Shown here piece by piece: positions 16,812 through 25,095 of a stretch of 64,000 bases of DNA; position 1 is the stretch's first letter, and each line of letters begins with the position of its first letter. The stretch covers positions 248,001 to 312,000 of the forward strand of contig NZ_BMMB01000005.1 in assembly GCF_014645615.1 (NCBI RefSeq), in the 5' to 3' direction. The DNA comes from Paenibacillus hunanensis (GTDB taxonomy: Bacteria > Bacillota > Bacilli > Paenibacillales > Paenibacillaceae). Below the pieces are notes generated by a model that worked only from the letters and a program-made list of their open reading frames with translations, was not told where the DNA came from and did no database searches. Made by a program: the position numbers and the translations under genes.

Positions 16812-18323
16812 ATGATATCAACTAACTCTATCGGAAAAGAACAACCTGCATTACTCAAAGAACGCATTCAATATGCAGTCAACCATCGCGCCGATCATAC
16901 GGTATTTGATATTCATGCAGCGCTGGAGGATGTGCTGAGCGGCATGGGACTGTCTGCGAAGGACAGCGGCGGTGAGATTCATTTTATGGGTAAAGACCCG
17001 ATCGTGCCGAGTGTGCTACGACTCGCCAGCTCAGCTGGTATCGGTATGGTTGCCAAGTCGGTCGCGGCGGCGAATCTATGGCGACTGCGTGGCGGTAAAG
17101 GACAGGACATTTCGCTGGATTTGCGTCAGATTCTGCATCGTCTGTCTCCTTTTTATGATCGAAAATGGGAAAAGCTGAACGGATATTCGCCGATGAGTCC
17201 TTCTGATCCAAGCCCATCGTTTAAGTTCCACTTTTACCAGACAAAGGACAAACGCTGGGTCATGCCACTGGAGCCGTATCCTAAGCTGAAAATCAATACA
17301 CTCAAGCTGCTGGATTGTGCGGATACGCCAGAGGCTGTGGCGAAAGCCATCGGACAATGGAACGCGCGTGATCTGGAGGAAGCCGGTGCCAAAGCAGGCG
17401 TAGTTATGCCAATGGCACGTACGGTGGAGGAATTCCTTGATGAGCCAGCCTTGGAATCGATTGCTTCTCTGCCACTCGTGGAGATTGAGAAGATCGGTGA
17501 TAGCGCACCTGAACCGATGCCACAGGGTGGCTCTGAGCCGCTGGAAGGTATTCGTGCGCTCGGTATGGGGCATGTGATCGCAGGTGCTGGCGTAGGCCGT
17601 GCCCTGGCACTACATGGTGCAGATGTGCTAAACATCTGGCGTCCATCTGACTGGGAAGTGGATACGACCTACTATACAGCGAATGTAGGGATGCGCTCGG
17701 CGATGCTGGAGCTAAGTGACGAAGCAGCGCACGGACGGATGATGGAGCTGCTAAAAGATGCCGATATCTTCTTTGCCAATCGTCGTCCTTCGTATCTGGA
17801 ACGCTTCGGTCTGAGCGCACAGCAAAGTGCCGCCGTGCGTCCAGGTATTATTCATGTATCCGTATCGCTAAATGGCGATCAGGGGCCGTGGGCAGAGCGA
17901 GTAGGCTTTGACCAGACTGCTGGAACATTGACCGGCGTGATGGCACTTGAAGGTGCACCGGAGAAGCCAGAGCTACCACCGATTCTGGTTGTGAATGACT
18001 ATATTATCTCCTGGCTCGCCGCAGCAGGCGCGATGGCTGCACTGGCTCGCCGTGCTACCGAGGGTGGTAGCTACCGCGTGCATATTTCACTGAGTCGTGT
18101 ATCGCTATGGCTCATGTCACTCGGTCTATTTGACAAAGAGTTCGCTCACCAGACTGCAGGCTCATCCGAAGAGCATCTGTATCTCGATCCCGAGCTATTC
18201 ACTGCCGATACCGTCTGCGGACAGTATCAGGGTGTAACCGACCAGGTGAAGATGTCGGAAACACCGGGTGAGTATCGTACCGTGCTCGTCCCTCGTGCTT
18301 CAGGACATGCCGAGTGGCTATAA
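16812..18323 (+). CDS. CoA-transferase family III (CaiB/BaiF-like) protein
   Basis: A 503-residue protein of the CaiB/BaiF formyl-CoA transferase fold. The stretch LEGIRALGMGHVIAGAGVGR and ALHGADVLNIWRPSDWEVDT (about residues 250-290) is the nucleotide-binding start of the family, and PGIIHVSVSLNGDQGPWAER is the substrate loop. The N-terminal 240 residues look like a second, divergent half-domain, giving a fused length greater than the usual 400. The catalytic Asp expected after the family's YF.xxNRGK region is replaced here by SYLERFG, so activity is unclear. The ATG at 16812 follows AAAGAGGTG. Monocistronic; substrate unknown. Confidence 0.75.
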   Translation: MISTNSIGKEQPALLKERIQYAVNHRADHTVFDIHAALEDVLSGMGLSAKDSGGEIHFMGKDPIVPSVLRLASSAGIGMVAKSVAAANLWRLRGGKGQDISLDLRQILHRLSPFYDRKWEKLNGYSPMSPSDPSPSFKFHFYQTKDKRWVMPLEPYPKLKINTLKLLDCADTPEAVAKAIGQWNARDLEEAGAKAGVVMPMARTVEEFLDEPALESIASLPLVEIEKIGDSAPEPMPQGGSEPLEGIRALGMGHVIAGAGVGRALALHGADVLNIWRPSDWEVDTTYYTANVGMRSAMLELSDEAAHGRMMELLKDADIFFANRRPSYLERFGLSAQQSAAVRPGIIHVSVSLNGDQGPWAERVGFDQTAGTLTGVMALEGAPEKPELPPILVVNDYIISWLAAAGAMAALARRATEGGSYRVHISLSRVSLWLMSLGLFDKEFAHQTAGSSEEHLYLDPELFTADTVCGQYQGVTDQVKMSETPGEYRTVLVPRASGHAEWL

Positions 18324-18519
18324 TAGGTAACGTTGAACCGAATGGAAGCCGTATCAAGTGGACATAGACGTAATGGCGATCGAAGCACTGGATGGAAATA
18401 GGCAAAACGAGAGCCAAGCACTATACTAGTATGTGATCTTTTTTATCGCTCGATCTCTTTATCTCACTCTCTTTATATAGAAGAATGACTGATGCTACTC
18501 ATCAAACAACCTTTCTCAA

Positions 18520-18556
18520 TGGTACAGCCGGTGTTCATACCTGGCTGTACCATTTT
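18520..18556. terminator. Bidirectional terminator embedded in the end of the next gene
   Basis: TGGTACAGCC (18520-18529) pairs with GGCTGTACCA (18543-18552), followed by TTTT. The right arm lies inside the last codons of the leftward gene at 18535-19092. Confidence 0.75.
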
Positions 18557-19092
18557 AACGTTCCATCTATGATCCCCCGCAAAAATTCCTCAAATGACGC
18601 TGCAATCTCATCACTTTCCTCAAATTCAGGCTCTCGTCCATAAATGACCGCGCCGTCAGGACTGTGCGTGTCGATCGCATAAAAAGCATATTCCGGCTGT
18701 ACGATCATCACAATCGGTACATAGCGATCCCAGAATGTACGAATCTGCTGTTGCCAGTCTGCATCATTAGCGGCAGCTTCCAGGCTCATATGCTCCCATT
18801 CATTCCAGGCAAATGCAGCCTCCTGCTCTGATATCGAATTACTGCTGTGCTCCCGATAATCGGTAGCGGTTAAAAACCACGCCTGTCCGTGTGGTGCAAC
18901 TACGATTTGAACGAGCTGGAGCCATGTGGCAAAAGCCGCTGGCAAAGTAGTGTAGCGCTGTGTGAGAACATCCGGTACAGGAATGCTCTGAAGCTCCTTT
19001 GTTGGATAATCCACTGCTTCATGCACAAGCTTCGCTTCACAGCCACGATTACGGTTCCACTCTATAAAGGATACGATCTGTTCTTGGATCAA
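18535..19092 (-). CDS. Possible SMI1/KNR4 (SUKH)-like protein
   Basis: A 185-residue acidic cytosolic protein. The core with hydrophobic strands around YVPIVMIVQPEYAFYAID, then GAVIYGREPEFEESD and a helix IAASFEEFLRGIIDG, is the strand-turn-helix order of SMI1/KNR4 domains, many of which are immunity proteins or hubs. I start it at the TTG at 19092, nine bases after AAGGAGG; an ATG at 19131 is in frame but has no ribosome binding site. No toxin gene is adjacent, so an immunity role is not supported by context. Convergent with the CoA-transferase gene. Confidence 0.55.
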   Translation of the reverse strand: MIQEQIVSFIEWNRNRGCEAKLVHEAVDYPTKELQSIPVPDVLTQRYTTLPAAFATWLQLVQIVVAPHGQAWFLTATDYREHSSNSISEQEAAFAWNEWEHMSLEAAANDADWQQQIRTFWDRYVPIVMIVQPEYAFYAIDTHSPDGAVIYGREPEFEESDEIAASFEEFLRGIIDGTLKWYSQV

Positions 19093-19272
19093 TTGGCTAA
19101 GCCTCCTTGTACATCCACCAGGATAGGTCATGATGATCTGCTTTATACTACTATCTCCTTAATAAAGCGTAGAAGCAAATTTTATACATGAATAACTCGA
19201 TCTACTTGATCTAAATAGAGTGCAATTCACATGAAAGTCGCTGCTGGTATCCTTAATAGAGTGCAGTTCATC

Positions 19273-19315
19273 AAAAAACCTTGATAGCACATCTTACATG
19301 CCATCAAGGTTTTTT
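19273..19315 (-). terminator. Terminator of tcyP
   Basis: AAAAAACCTTGAT pairs with ATCAAGGTTTTTT; T runs on both strands. Confidence 0.88.
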
Positions 19316-19367
19316 CAAATCAAGTTCAGTTTATATCTTCCGTTCATATTCCATGCTAACGAAGGAA

Positions 19368-20765
19368 TCAAGAAGCTTCAGCAGGCTCCAATTCAGCGAC
19401 ATCCTGATTGTACACTTCTGCATCATGCTCCTTCAGTACACGGCTACTGATCACACCCGAAACCATCGAGCCGCTTACGTTCAGCGCCGTTCTACCCATA
19501 TCGATCAATGGCTCAATCGAGATCAACAGACCTGCAAGAGCTACAGGCAGGTTCATCGTCGACAATACGATCAGTGCGGCAAATGTTGCTCCGCCACCTA
19601 CACCAGCTACGCCCAGTGAGCTAATCGTTACGACCGCGATCAAGGTTAAAATGAACTGCCAATCGAGCGGGTTAATCCCTACGGTCGGTGCAATCATCAC
19701 CGCTAGCATCGCTGGATAAATACCTGCACAGCCATTCTGACCAATCGTAGCGCCAAAGCTAGCCGACAGATTGGCAATACCGCTTGATACACCCAGCTTG
19801 CGAGTTTGTGTATCAATGTTCAGCGGAATGGTAGCTGCGCTAGAACGTGAGGTGAAGGCAAAAGTTAATGTAGGGATAATCTTTTTCACATATTGCACCG
19901 GATTCAGACCACCAATCGCCAGAATCACCAGATGCACGATAAACATCGCGATTAATGCAGCATACGAAGCCAGTACGAATTTGAACAGGTTTAGGATATC
20001 CTGACCACTGGTCGTAGCGACCATTTTCGTAATGAGCGCCAGAATACCATATGGAGTCAATCGCAGAATCAGAGTGACGATCCGCATCACGACACCGTAT
20101 ACGGCAGACATGACATTTTGGAACACTTCGCCCTGCTTTGGATTTTTACGCATAAAGCCTAGTGCTCCCACACCAACGAAGGCAGAGAAGACCACGACAG
20201 CCAGCGTCGACGATTGACGGGCTCCGGTCATATCTTCAAATGGATTGGTTGGAATAAACTCCAGCAGCTGCGTTGGCAATGGCTTGCCCTCCACATCGCC
20301 TAGTTTTTCCTGTAATAATACGCCACGTTGTTCCTCGACGTCGCCTACTGGCATACCCTGAGCGGTCAAACCAAAGCCAAGTGCAGACGTGATCCCAATC
20401 GCCGCAGCAATCGCTGTCGTCAGCAATAGCACGAGTAGAATCGAGCCACTGATTTTACCGAGATTTTGGCGACCATTCAGATTCAGAATCGCCATGATGA
20501 TCGATACCATGATCAATGGAATAACGATCATTTGTAGCAGTCGAACATAACCACTACCTACCAGACTGAACCAGCTCATCGAATCTGACAGAATTTCAGA
20601 ATCCGGTGTATACGCGAGCTGAAGGATTACGCCAAACACGATCCCGAGCAGCAGCCCTGTAAATACACGCTTGGTAAACGACACATGCTTTTTCTGCATC
20701 CAGACAAGCACGCCGATGAGTCCGACCAGTACAGCCACATTGAGAATGATCAATAAAGTATCCAT
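19368..20765 (-). CDS. tcyP: L-cystine transporter TcyP (dicarboxylate/amino acid:cation symporter family)
   Basis: A 465-residue sodium- or proton-coupled symporter. It has the family's long hydrophobic helices, the SRSSAATIPLNI re-entrant loop signature (TM7 region) and the NGCAGIYPAM segment characteristic of the TcyP/TdcP branch, plus an acidic C-terminal tail. TcyP imports cystine for sulphur supply in Bacillus. The ATG follows AAAAGGAGAACATT. Monocistronic with its own terminator. In Bacillus the gene is under CymR control; I see no convincing CymR box in the upstream region. Confidence 0.9.
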   Translation of the reverse strand: MDTLLIILNVAVLVGLIGVLVWMQKKHVSFTKRVFTGLLLGIVFGVILQLAYTPDSEILSDSMSWFSLVGSGYVRLLQMIVIPLIMVSIIMAILNLNGRQNLGKISGSILLVLLLTTAIAAAIGITSALGFGLTAQGMPVGDVEEQRGVLLQEKLGDVEGKPLPTQLLEFIPTNPFEDMTGARQSSTLAVVVFSAFVGVGALGFMRKNPKQGEVFQNVMSAVYGVVMRIVTLILRLTPYGILALITKMVATTSGQDILNLFKFVLASYAALIAMFIVHLVILAIGGLNPVQYVKKIIPTLTFAFTSRSSAATIPLNIDTQTRKLGVSSGIANLSASFGATIGQNGCAGIYPAMLAVMIAPTVGINPLDWQFILTLIAVVTISSLGVAGVGGGATFAALIVLSTMNLPVALAGLLISIEPLIDMGRTALNVSGSMVSGVISSRVLKEHDAEVYNQDVAELEPAEAS

Positions 20766-20789
20766 AATGTTCTCCTTTTATCAGCTTTT

Positions 20790-21223
20790 TTACAATTCCG
20801 TGTACATAACGGTTACAGTTTAGCATAAACCCGACTAAACTCATAGTATTAATTAATATGGTGTTTTACCGCTTCGTTTATCTGTTTTTTGACAACAAAG
20901 ATGAGCAGTATTTTGAAATCGTCGCTACTTCTTGATGCGGATGTGATTTTGTTTTTAAGGATTCTGTGCAAGAAATACTACATTAGAATCGTTCGCGGTT
21001 AGCAAGAATTGATCTTCCGCGAGGTTATATCTGTACTCGCGATTACCAATGGAGCAGACAGGGTTATTATGATATGTTGGTGTTGATAGGATCGGCAATA
21101 TCGATCCGTCCCATCCGTAACGCCAACTATAGGCAACCGAGCTACATATCGTTAGTCATGACATTATTCATCCGACGTACCTGATCCTTACATGAATATC
21201 AATTGATAACAGGAGGCACAACT
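20790..21223. other. Intergenic region between tcyP and the GH13 gene
   Basis: About 430 bases with divergent promoters presumably at each end. I see no gene, no riboswitch and no strong hairpin in it. Confidence 0.4.
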
Positions 21224-22975
21224 ATGCTGATCGAAGCTATTTACCATCGTCCGAAGCTGAACTGGGGTTATCCGTATGATCGGGAAACGATTCATCTGCG
21301 CTTGCGCACGAAAAAGCAGGATGTGAAGGAAGCCTGGGCGCTGACAGGAGATAAATACATCTGGGATAAATCGAAAGAGCTTATTCCGATGACGATCTTT
21401 GCTACGGATGATCTGTTTGATTACTGGCAATGTGAGGTGAAGCCGCCGTATCGCCGTCTTAAATATGGATTCAAGCTCAGCAACGATAGCGAAACGATCT
21501 GGATGGATGAGGATAAGTTTGGCGATAAAGAACCGGATATGGATCGCCTGTTCGATATTCCATTTATCAATCCGGTCGATGTGTTCACGACACCAGAATG
21601 GGTGAAGGACGCGGTATTTTATCAGATTTTCCCGGAGCGCTTTGCCAATGGTGATCCGTCGAATGATCCAGAAGGCACGCTGCCATGGGGTGGCAAGCCG
21701 GAATGGTACAATTTCTTCGGTGGCGATCTACAGGGGATTATCGATCATCTGGATCACCTGACAGAGCTGGGTGTGAACGCGATCTACCTGTGCCCTATTT
21801 TCAAAGCGACTACGAACCATAAATATGATACCGAGGATTATATGCAGATCGATCCGCATTTTGGCGATGAGGAAACGCTGAAAAAGCTGATCAATACCTG
21901 CCACAGCAAAGGCATTCGCGTTATGTTTGATGCGGTATTCAATCACTCTGGTAAAACGTTCAAGCCATTTGTCGATGTACAGGAAAAAGGCGAGCATTCG
22001 CGCTATAAGGACTGGTTCCATGTGCGTAAGTTCCCGCTGGCTGTTGAGGATGGCGTGCCTACCTATGACACGTTTGACTTTGAACCGCTCATGCCGAAGC
22101 TGAATACAGAGAATCCTGAGGTGAAGGAATATCTGCTTGGCGTTGCTCGCCATTGGGCAGAGGAATACGGCATTGATGGCTGGCGTCTAGATGTAGCGGA
22201 CGAGGTGGATCACCAGTTCTGGCGCGAATTTCGGCAGACGGTCAAAGCGATTAACCCGGACATTTATATTCTGGGCGAAATCTGGCATGAGTCCAGTCCA
22301 TGGCTACAGGGCGATCAATTCGACTCCGTGATGAACTATCCATTTAAAAATGCCGTGACCGACTTCTTCATTAAAGATACCACCGATGCGCTGACCTTCT
22401 CGCATGCGATCGGCACGCAAATGTCGCGCTATCCACTACAGGTAACAGAGGTTGCCTTCAATCTGCTGGACAGTCATGATACGGCGCGCGCCCTCACGGT
22501 TGCAAAGGGCAACAAGGAACGACTCAAGCTGGCGGTCTTGTTCCAGATGACCTATACCGGTACACCGTGCGTATATTATGGTGACGAGATTGGGATGGAG
22601 GGCGAGCATGATCCTGATTGTCGCCGCTGTATGATCTGGGAGGAAGAAGAACAGGATCGTGAGCTGTTCGATTATTATCGTCAGGTGATCGCACTACGCA
22701 AGCAGCATTCAGCACTGCGTCAGGGTAGCTTCCGCTTCCTGCACTCGCGTAAAGGCAGCAATGAGCTTGTATACGAGCGCACCGATGGCAAGGAACGCTT
22801 TATCATTGCGATGAATAGCTCGGATCAGCCGATTACGGTAGAGCTGGATCTCGAAGCGAGCCACTGGGAGGATGTGTTAGAGCCGCAGGAGCTGACGCTG
22901 GATAAAGGCAAGCTTCAGCACGAGTTACCTGCCTATGGTTATAAAGTGCTGCGTTGCCTGGAATCGTCCTCCTGA
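21224..22975 (+). CDS. GH13 neopullulanase / cyclomaltodextrinase / maltogenic amylase
   Basis: A 583-residue cytosolic enzyme (no signal peptide). Residues 1-125 form the N-terminal CBM34-type domain (IYHRPKLNWGYPYDRETIHL) found in neopullulanase subfamily GH13_20, followed by the (beta/alpha)8 barrel. The four conserved regions are present: DAVFNHSG, GWRLDVADEV with the nucleophile Asp, ILGEIWHE with the acid/base Glu, and LLDSHDTAR with the transition-state Asp. It hydrolyses cyclodextrins, pullulan or short maltodextrins to maltose and glucose. The ATG at 21224 follows AGGAGGCACAACT. No maltose transporter genes are adjacent. Terminated by the hairpin at 23037. Confidence 0.93.
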   Translation: MLIEAIYHRPKLNWGYPYDRETIHLRLRTKKQDVKEAWALTGDKYIWDKSKELIPMTIFATDDLFDYWQCEVKPPYRRLKYGFKLSNDSETIWMDEDKFGDKEPDMDRLFDIPFINPVDVFTTPEWVKDAVFYQIFPERFANGDPSNDPEGTLPWGGKPEWYNFFGGDLQGIIDHLDHLTELGVNAIYLCPIFKATTNHKYDTEDYMQIDPHFGDEETLKKLINTCHSKGIRVMFDAVFNHSGKTFKPFVDVQEKGEHSRYKDWFHVRKFPLAVEDGVPTYDTFDFEPLMPKLNTENPEVKEYLLGVARHWAEEYGIDGWRLDVADEVDHQFWREFRQTVKAINPDIYILGEIWHESSPWLQGDQFDSVMNYPFKNAVTDFFIKDTTDALTFSHAIGTQMSRYPLQVTEVAFNLLDSHDTARALTVAKGNKERLKLAVLFQMTYTGTPCVYYGDEIGMEGEHDPDCRRCMIWEEEEQDRELFDYYRQVIALRKQHSALRQGSFRFLHSRKGSNELVYERTDGKERFIIAMNSSDQPITVELDLEASHWEDVLEPQELTLDKGKLQHELPAYGYKVLRCLESSS

Positions 22976-23036
22976 TACGCTACTGGACATGCTGCTACTA
23001 TAGCTGAATTGAAATGACATACATTCTATGGCTACA

Positions 23037-23077
23037 GGCAAGACCGTGTTTCTCCGATCGGAGGTCACGGTCTTGCC
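23037..23077 (+). terminator. Hairpin after the GH13 gene
   Basis: GGCAAGACCGTG pairs perfectly with CACGGTCTTGCC; the loop contains a second stem CTCCGATCGGAG. The T run is short. Confidence 0.7.
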
Positions 23078-23332
23078 TATTCTGTCCTTTCTATAGGAAT
23101 AGCATACAGGGACAGCATAATCCCACATCGCTCAGCAGTGACATCAGCCTTATCGTCTTATACGCGCATCGGCTATTTTACACATTTATCCTAAAATAGA
23201 CTTGCCTCCAGCGCGTATATGGCATATGGTTGTATACGCATAATCGCCGTACAGACCCTCATGTTAGGATATGAAGTAAGCGTATAGATGGCATACCTCA
23301 TACTTCATCATAAGAGTAAAGGCGAATCGATT

Positions 23333-23401
23333 GGCTTCTTTTTGCATCCCTTTGGAGTTGCATACGCCTCCCAATAAGCGATGGCAAGGCCTAAAGAAGC
23401 C
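23333..23401 (+). other. Possible structured leader of the CDF gene
   Basis: GGCTTCTTT (23333-23341) and AAAGAAGCC (23393-23401) enclose about 50 nt, ending 45 bases before the transporter start. It does not carry the conserved yybP-ykoY manganese riboswitch bases I would expect; role unknown. Confidence 0.35.
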
Positions 23402-23445
23402 GGGTTGCAGTTTAATTATTTTCATGGCAGGAGGGCCTTTCACTT

Positions 23446-24396
23446 ATGAGTGTTTCCAATGCTTCATCTATGCTGGCTGCCTGGCTCAGTCTGTTCAGTA
23501 ATATTGCGTTAACGCTGCTCAAGCTGATTGTCGGCTTTTTATTTAACAGTCAGGTCTTGATCGCCGATGGTATTCACAATGCTGGTGACGTGATTGCCTC
23601 AGCGACAGCGCTTGGCTCGATGCGCATCTCCGCGATTCCACCGGATGAGGATCATCCGTATGGACATGGTAAGGCTGAGGTGGTCGGGGCGAGTATGGTA
23701 GCGGTTATTTTGATGCTGGCGGCATTTTATATCGGGTATCATTCGATTATGCTTCTGTTTGAACCGCCAGCGCAGCCGCATGTGATCGCGCTGATCGCGG
23801 CGGCGATATCAATGGTGTGGAAGCTCGCACTGTATGTGTACACGATGAAGGCAGGACGTGCGGCGAATAGCAAGGGGCTGATCGCAACCGCACAGGATCA
23901 TCTAGCCGATGTATACGCATCTGCGGCGGCATTTCTCGGAATCGGGCTGGCGCTGATCGGGGAGTATTATGGCTATTCCCTGTTAGCATATGGCGATCCA
24001 ATCGCAGGTATTATTGTCGCGCTGCTTATTTTAAAGCTCGCCTACGAGACAGGACGCGAATCGATCGATATTTTGATGGAAAAAGCCGTTCAGCCACAAA
24101 AGATCGACGATTATACTGCGGTGCTGAGCGCTATGCCAGAGGTAAAACGAATCGACCGTATCCGCGCTCGTGAGCACGGACATTATATCGTCGTCGATAT
24201 TCGCATCGGTGTAGACGCGACGCTGACCATTCAGCAAGGGCACGACATTTCCAGATTGATGAAAAGGAATATTATGCAGGCTGATGCACAGGTGACCGAG
24301 GTGCTGGTGCATTTGAATCCGTGGTATGCCGATGAAAAAGAGGCTACGTCTGCGGCTGCTACAACGAAGTCTGCTCCACCGACTTCCTCTCGATAA
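23446..24396 (+). CDS. Cation diffusion facilitator (CDF) metal exporter
   Basis: A 316-residue proton-coupled divalent metal exporter with six predicted helices and a cytosolic C-terminal domain. Metal ligands are visible in helix 2 (ADGIHNAGDV) and helix 5 (AQDHLADVYAS), plus the acidic/His loop DEDHPYGHGK after helix 2. The asparagine/aspartate arrangement (N-D / D-D rather than H-D / H-D) resembles manganese or iron exporters such as MneP/MneS more than zinc exporters, but metal choice is an inference. The C-terminal tail ends in a Ser/Thr/Ala-rich low-complexity segment. The ATG follows GGAGGGCC. Monocistronic. Confidence 0.88.
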   Translation: MSVSNASSMLAAWLSLFSNIALTLLKLIVGFLFNSQVLIADGIHNAGDVIASATALGSMRISAIPPDEDHPYGHGKAEVVGASMVAVILMLAAFYIGYHSIMLLFEPPAQPHVIALIAAAISMVWKLALYVYTMKAGRAANSKGLIATAQDHLADVYASAAAFLGIGLALIGEYYGYSLLAYGDPIAGIIVALLILKLAYETGRESIDILMEKAVQPQKIDDYTAVLSAMPEVKRIDRIRAREHGHYIVVDIRIGVDATLTIQQGHDISRLMKRNIMQADAQVTEVLVHLNPWYADEKEATSAAATTKSAPPTSSR

Positions 24397-24493
24397 AAGC
24401 GGATAGACTGTATCGCGCATGCGATAGATCGGCAGTATGACACCATGTTATATGGAAGGTTTTAGTTTAGAATTGCCATTGTGATATGCAAGT

Positions 24494-24519
24494 AGCCTGA
24501 TAAATGATAAGATCAGGCT
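24494..24519 (+). terminator. Hairpin after the CDF gene
   Basis: AGCCTGAT (24494-24501) pairs with ATCAGGCT (24512-24519). The T run is missing: it is replaced by the heptanucleotide repeat immediately downstream. Confidence 0.55.
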
Positions 24520-24523
24520 GCTT

Positions 24524-24586
24524 GCTTACTGCTTACTGCTTACTGCTTACTGCTTACTGCTTACTGCTTACTGCTTACTGCTTACT
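24524..24586. repeat. Perfect heptanucleotide tandem repeat, 9 copies
   Basis: GCTTACT is repeated nine times without error over 63 bases, in the gap between the CDF gene and mtlR and directly after the CDF terminator stem. It is a short-sequence repeat likely to vary in copy number by slippage. Confidence 0.97.
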
Positions 24587-24599
24587 AAGTATGTCATCA

Positions 24600-25095
24600 T
24601 ACCTAAAGCAATTCTCCCCTCTCCTTCTCCCTTCTTTTCTCAGCGAGCTTTCTTTTTAGCAAATTATTGTGTGTATGTTTAGACAAGTTTATTCGCGGTT
24701 TAATACATATCGTATACATGCAATTTATGGTATTTTTGCCAACTAACTTATACCTCTCTATCGAGCACTTCCATATTCACGATCCAGCAATGACGAGTAT
24801 GTCGTTATTTGTCACATCAGGATGGTGTGTTTTACGATTAGCCGCTTGTCATTTTTATACATACACCGCCACGCGGCTGAAGTGCATTTCCCCTTATCCC
24901 ATCTTTACTTTCCTTTATTTGCAAGGCTTTCTTTACCTTTGTCCCTTATGCACAGAGGACAATTTATGGCATCTTTCAATTGATGTCGACGGGTGAAAGG
25001 CATAAAATTTGAAATATAGAACCTAGTTCTTCTTTCTTAGTAGAATGTTCATGGTATCGTTTACAATCGGATATTTGGAAAGGAGGTTTTCGATT
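24600..25095. other. mtlR upstream region
   Basis: About 500 AT-rich bases. A reading frame at 24667-24996 lacks a ribosome binding site and any recognisable domain, so it is not called. No catabolite-response element matching the consensus was seen. Confidence 0.4.

Noticed and set aside
23240..23445. yybP-ykoY manganese riboswitch ahead of the CDF gene
   Set aside because: The conserved loop bases of that aptamer were not found.
24524..24586. CRISPR array
   Set aside because: The 7-bp units are directly adjacent without spacers.
24667..24996. 109-codon frame upstream of mtlR
   Set aside because: No ribosome binding site and random-looking composition.
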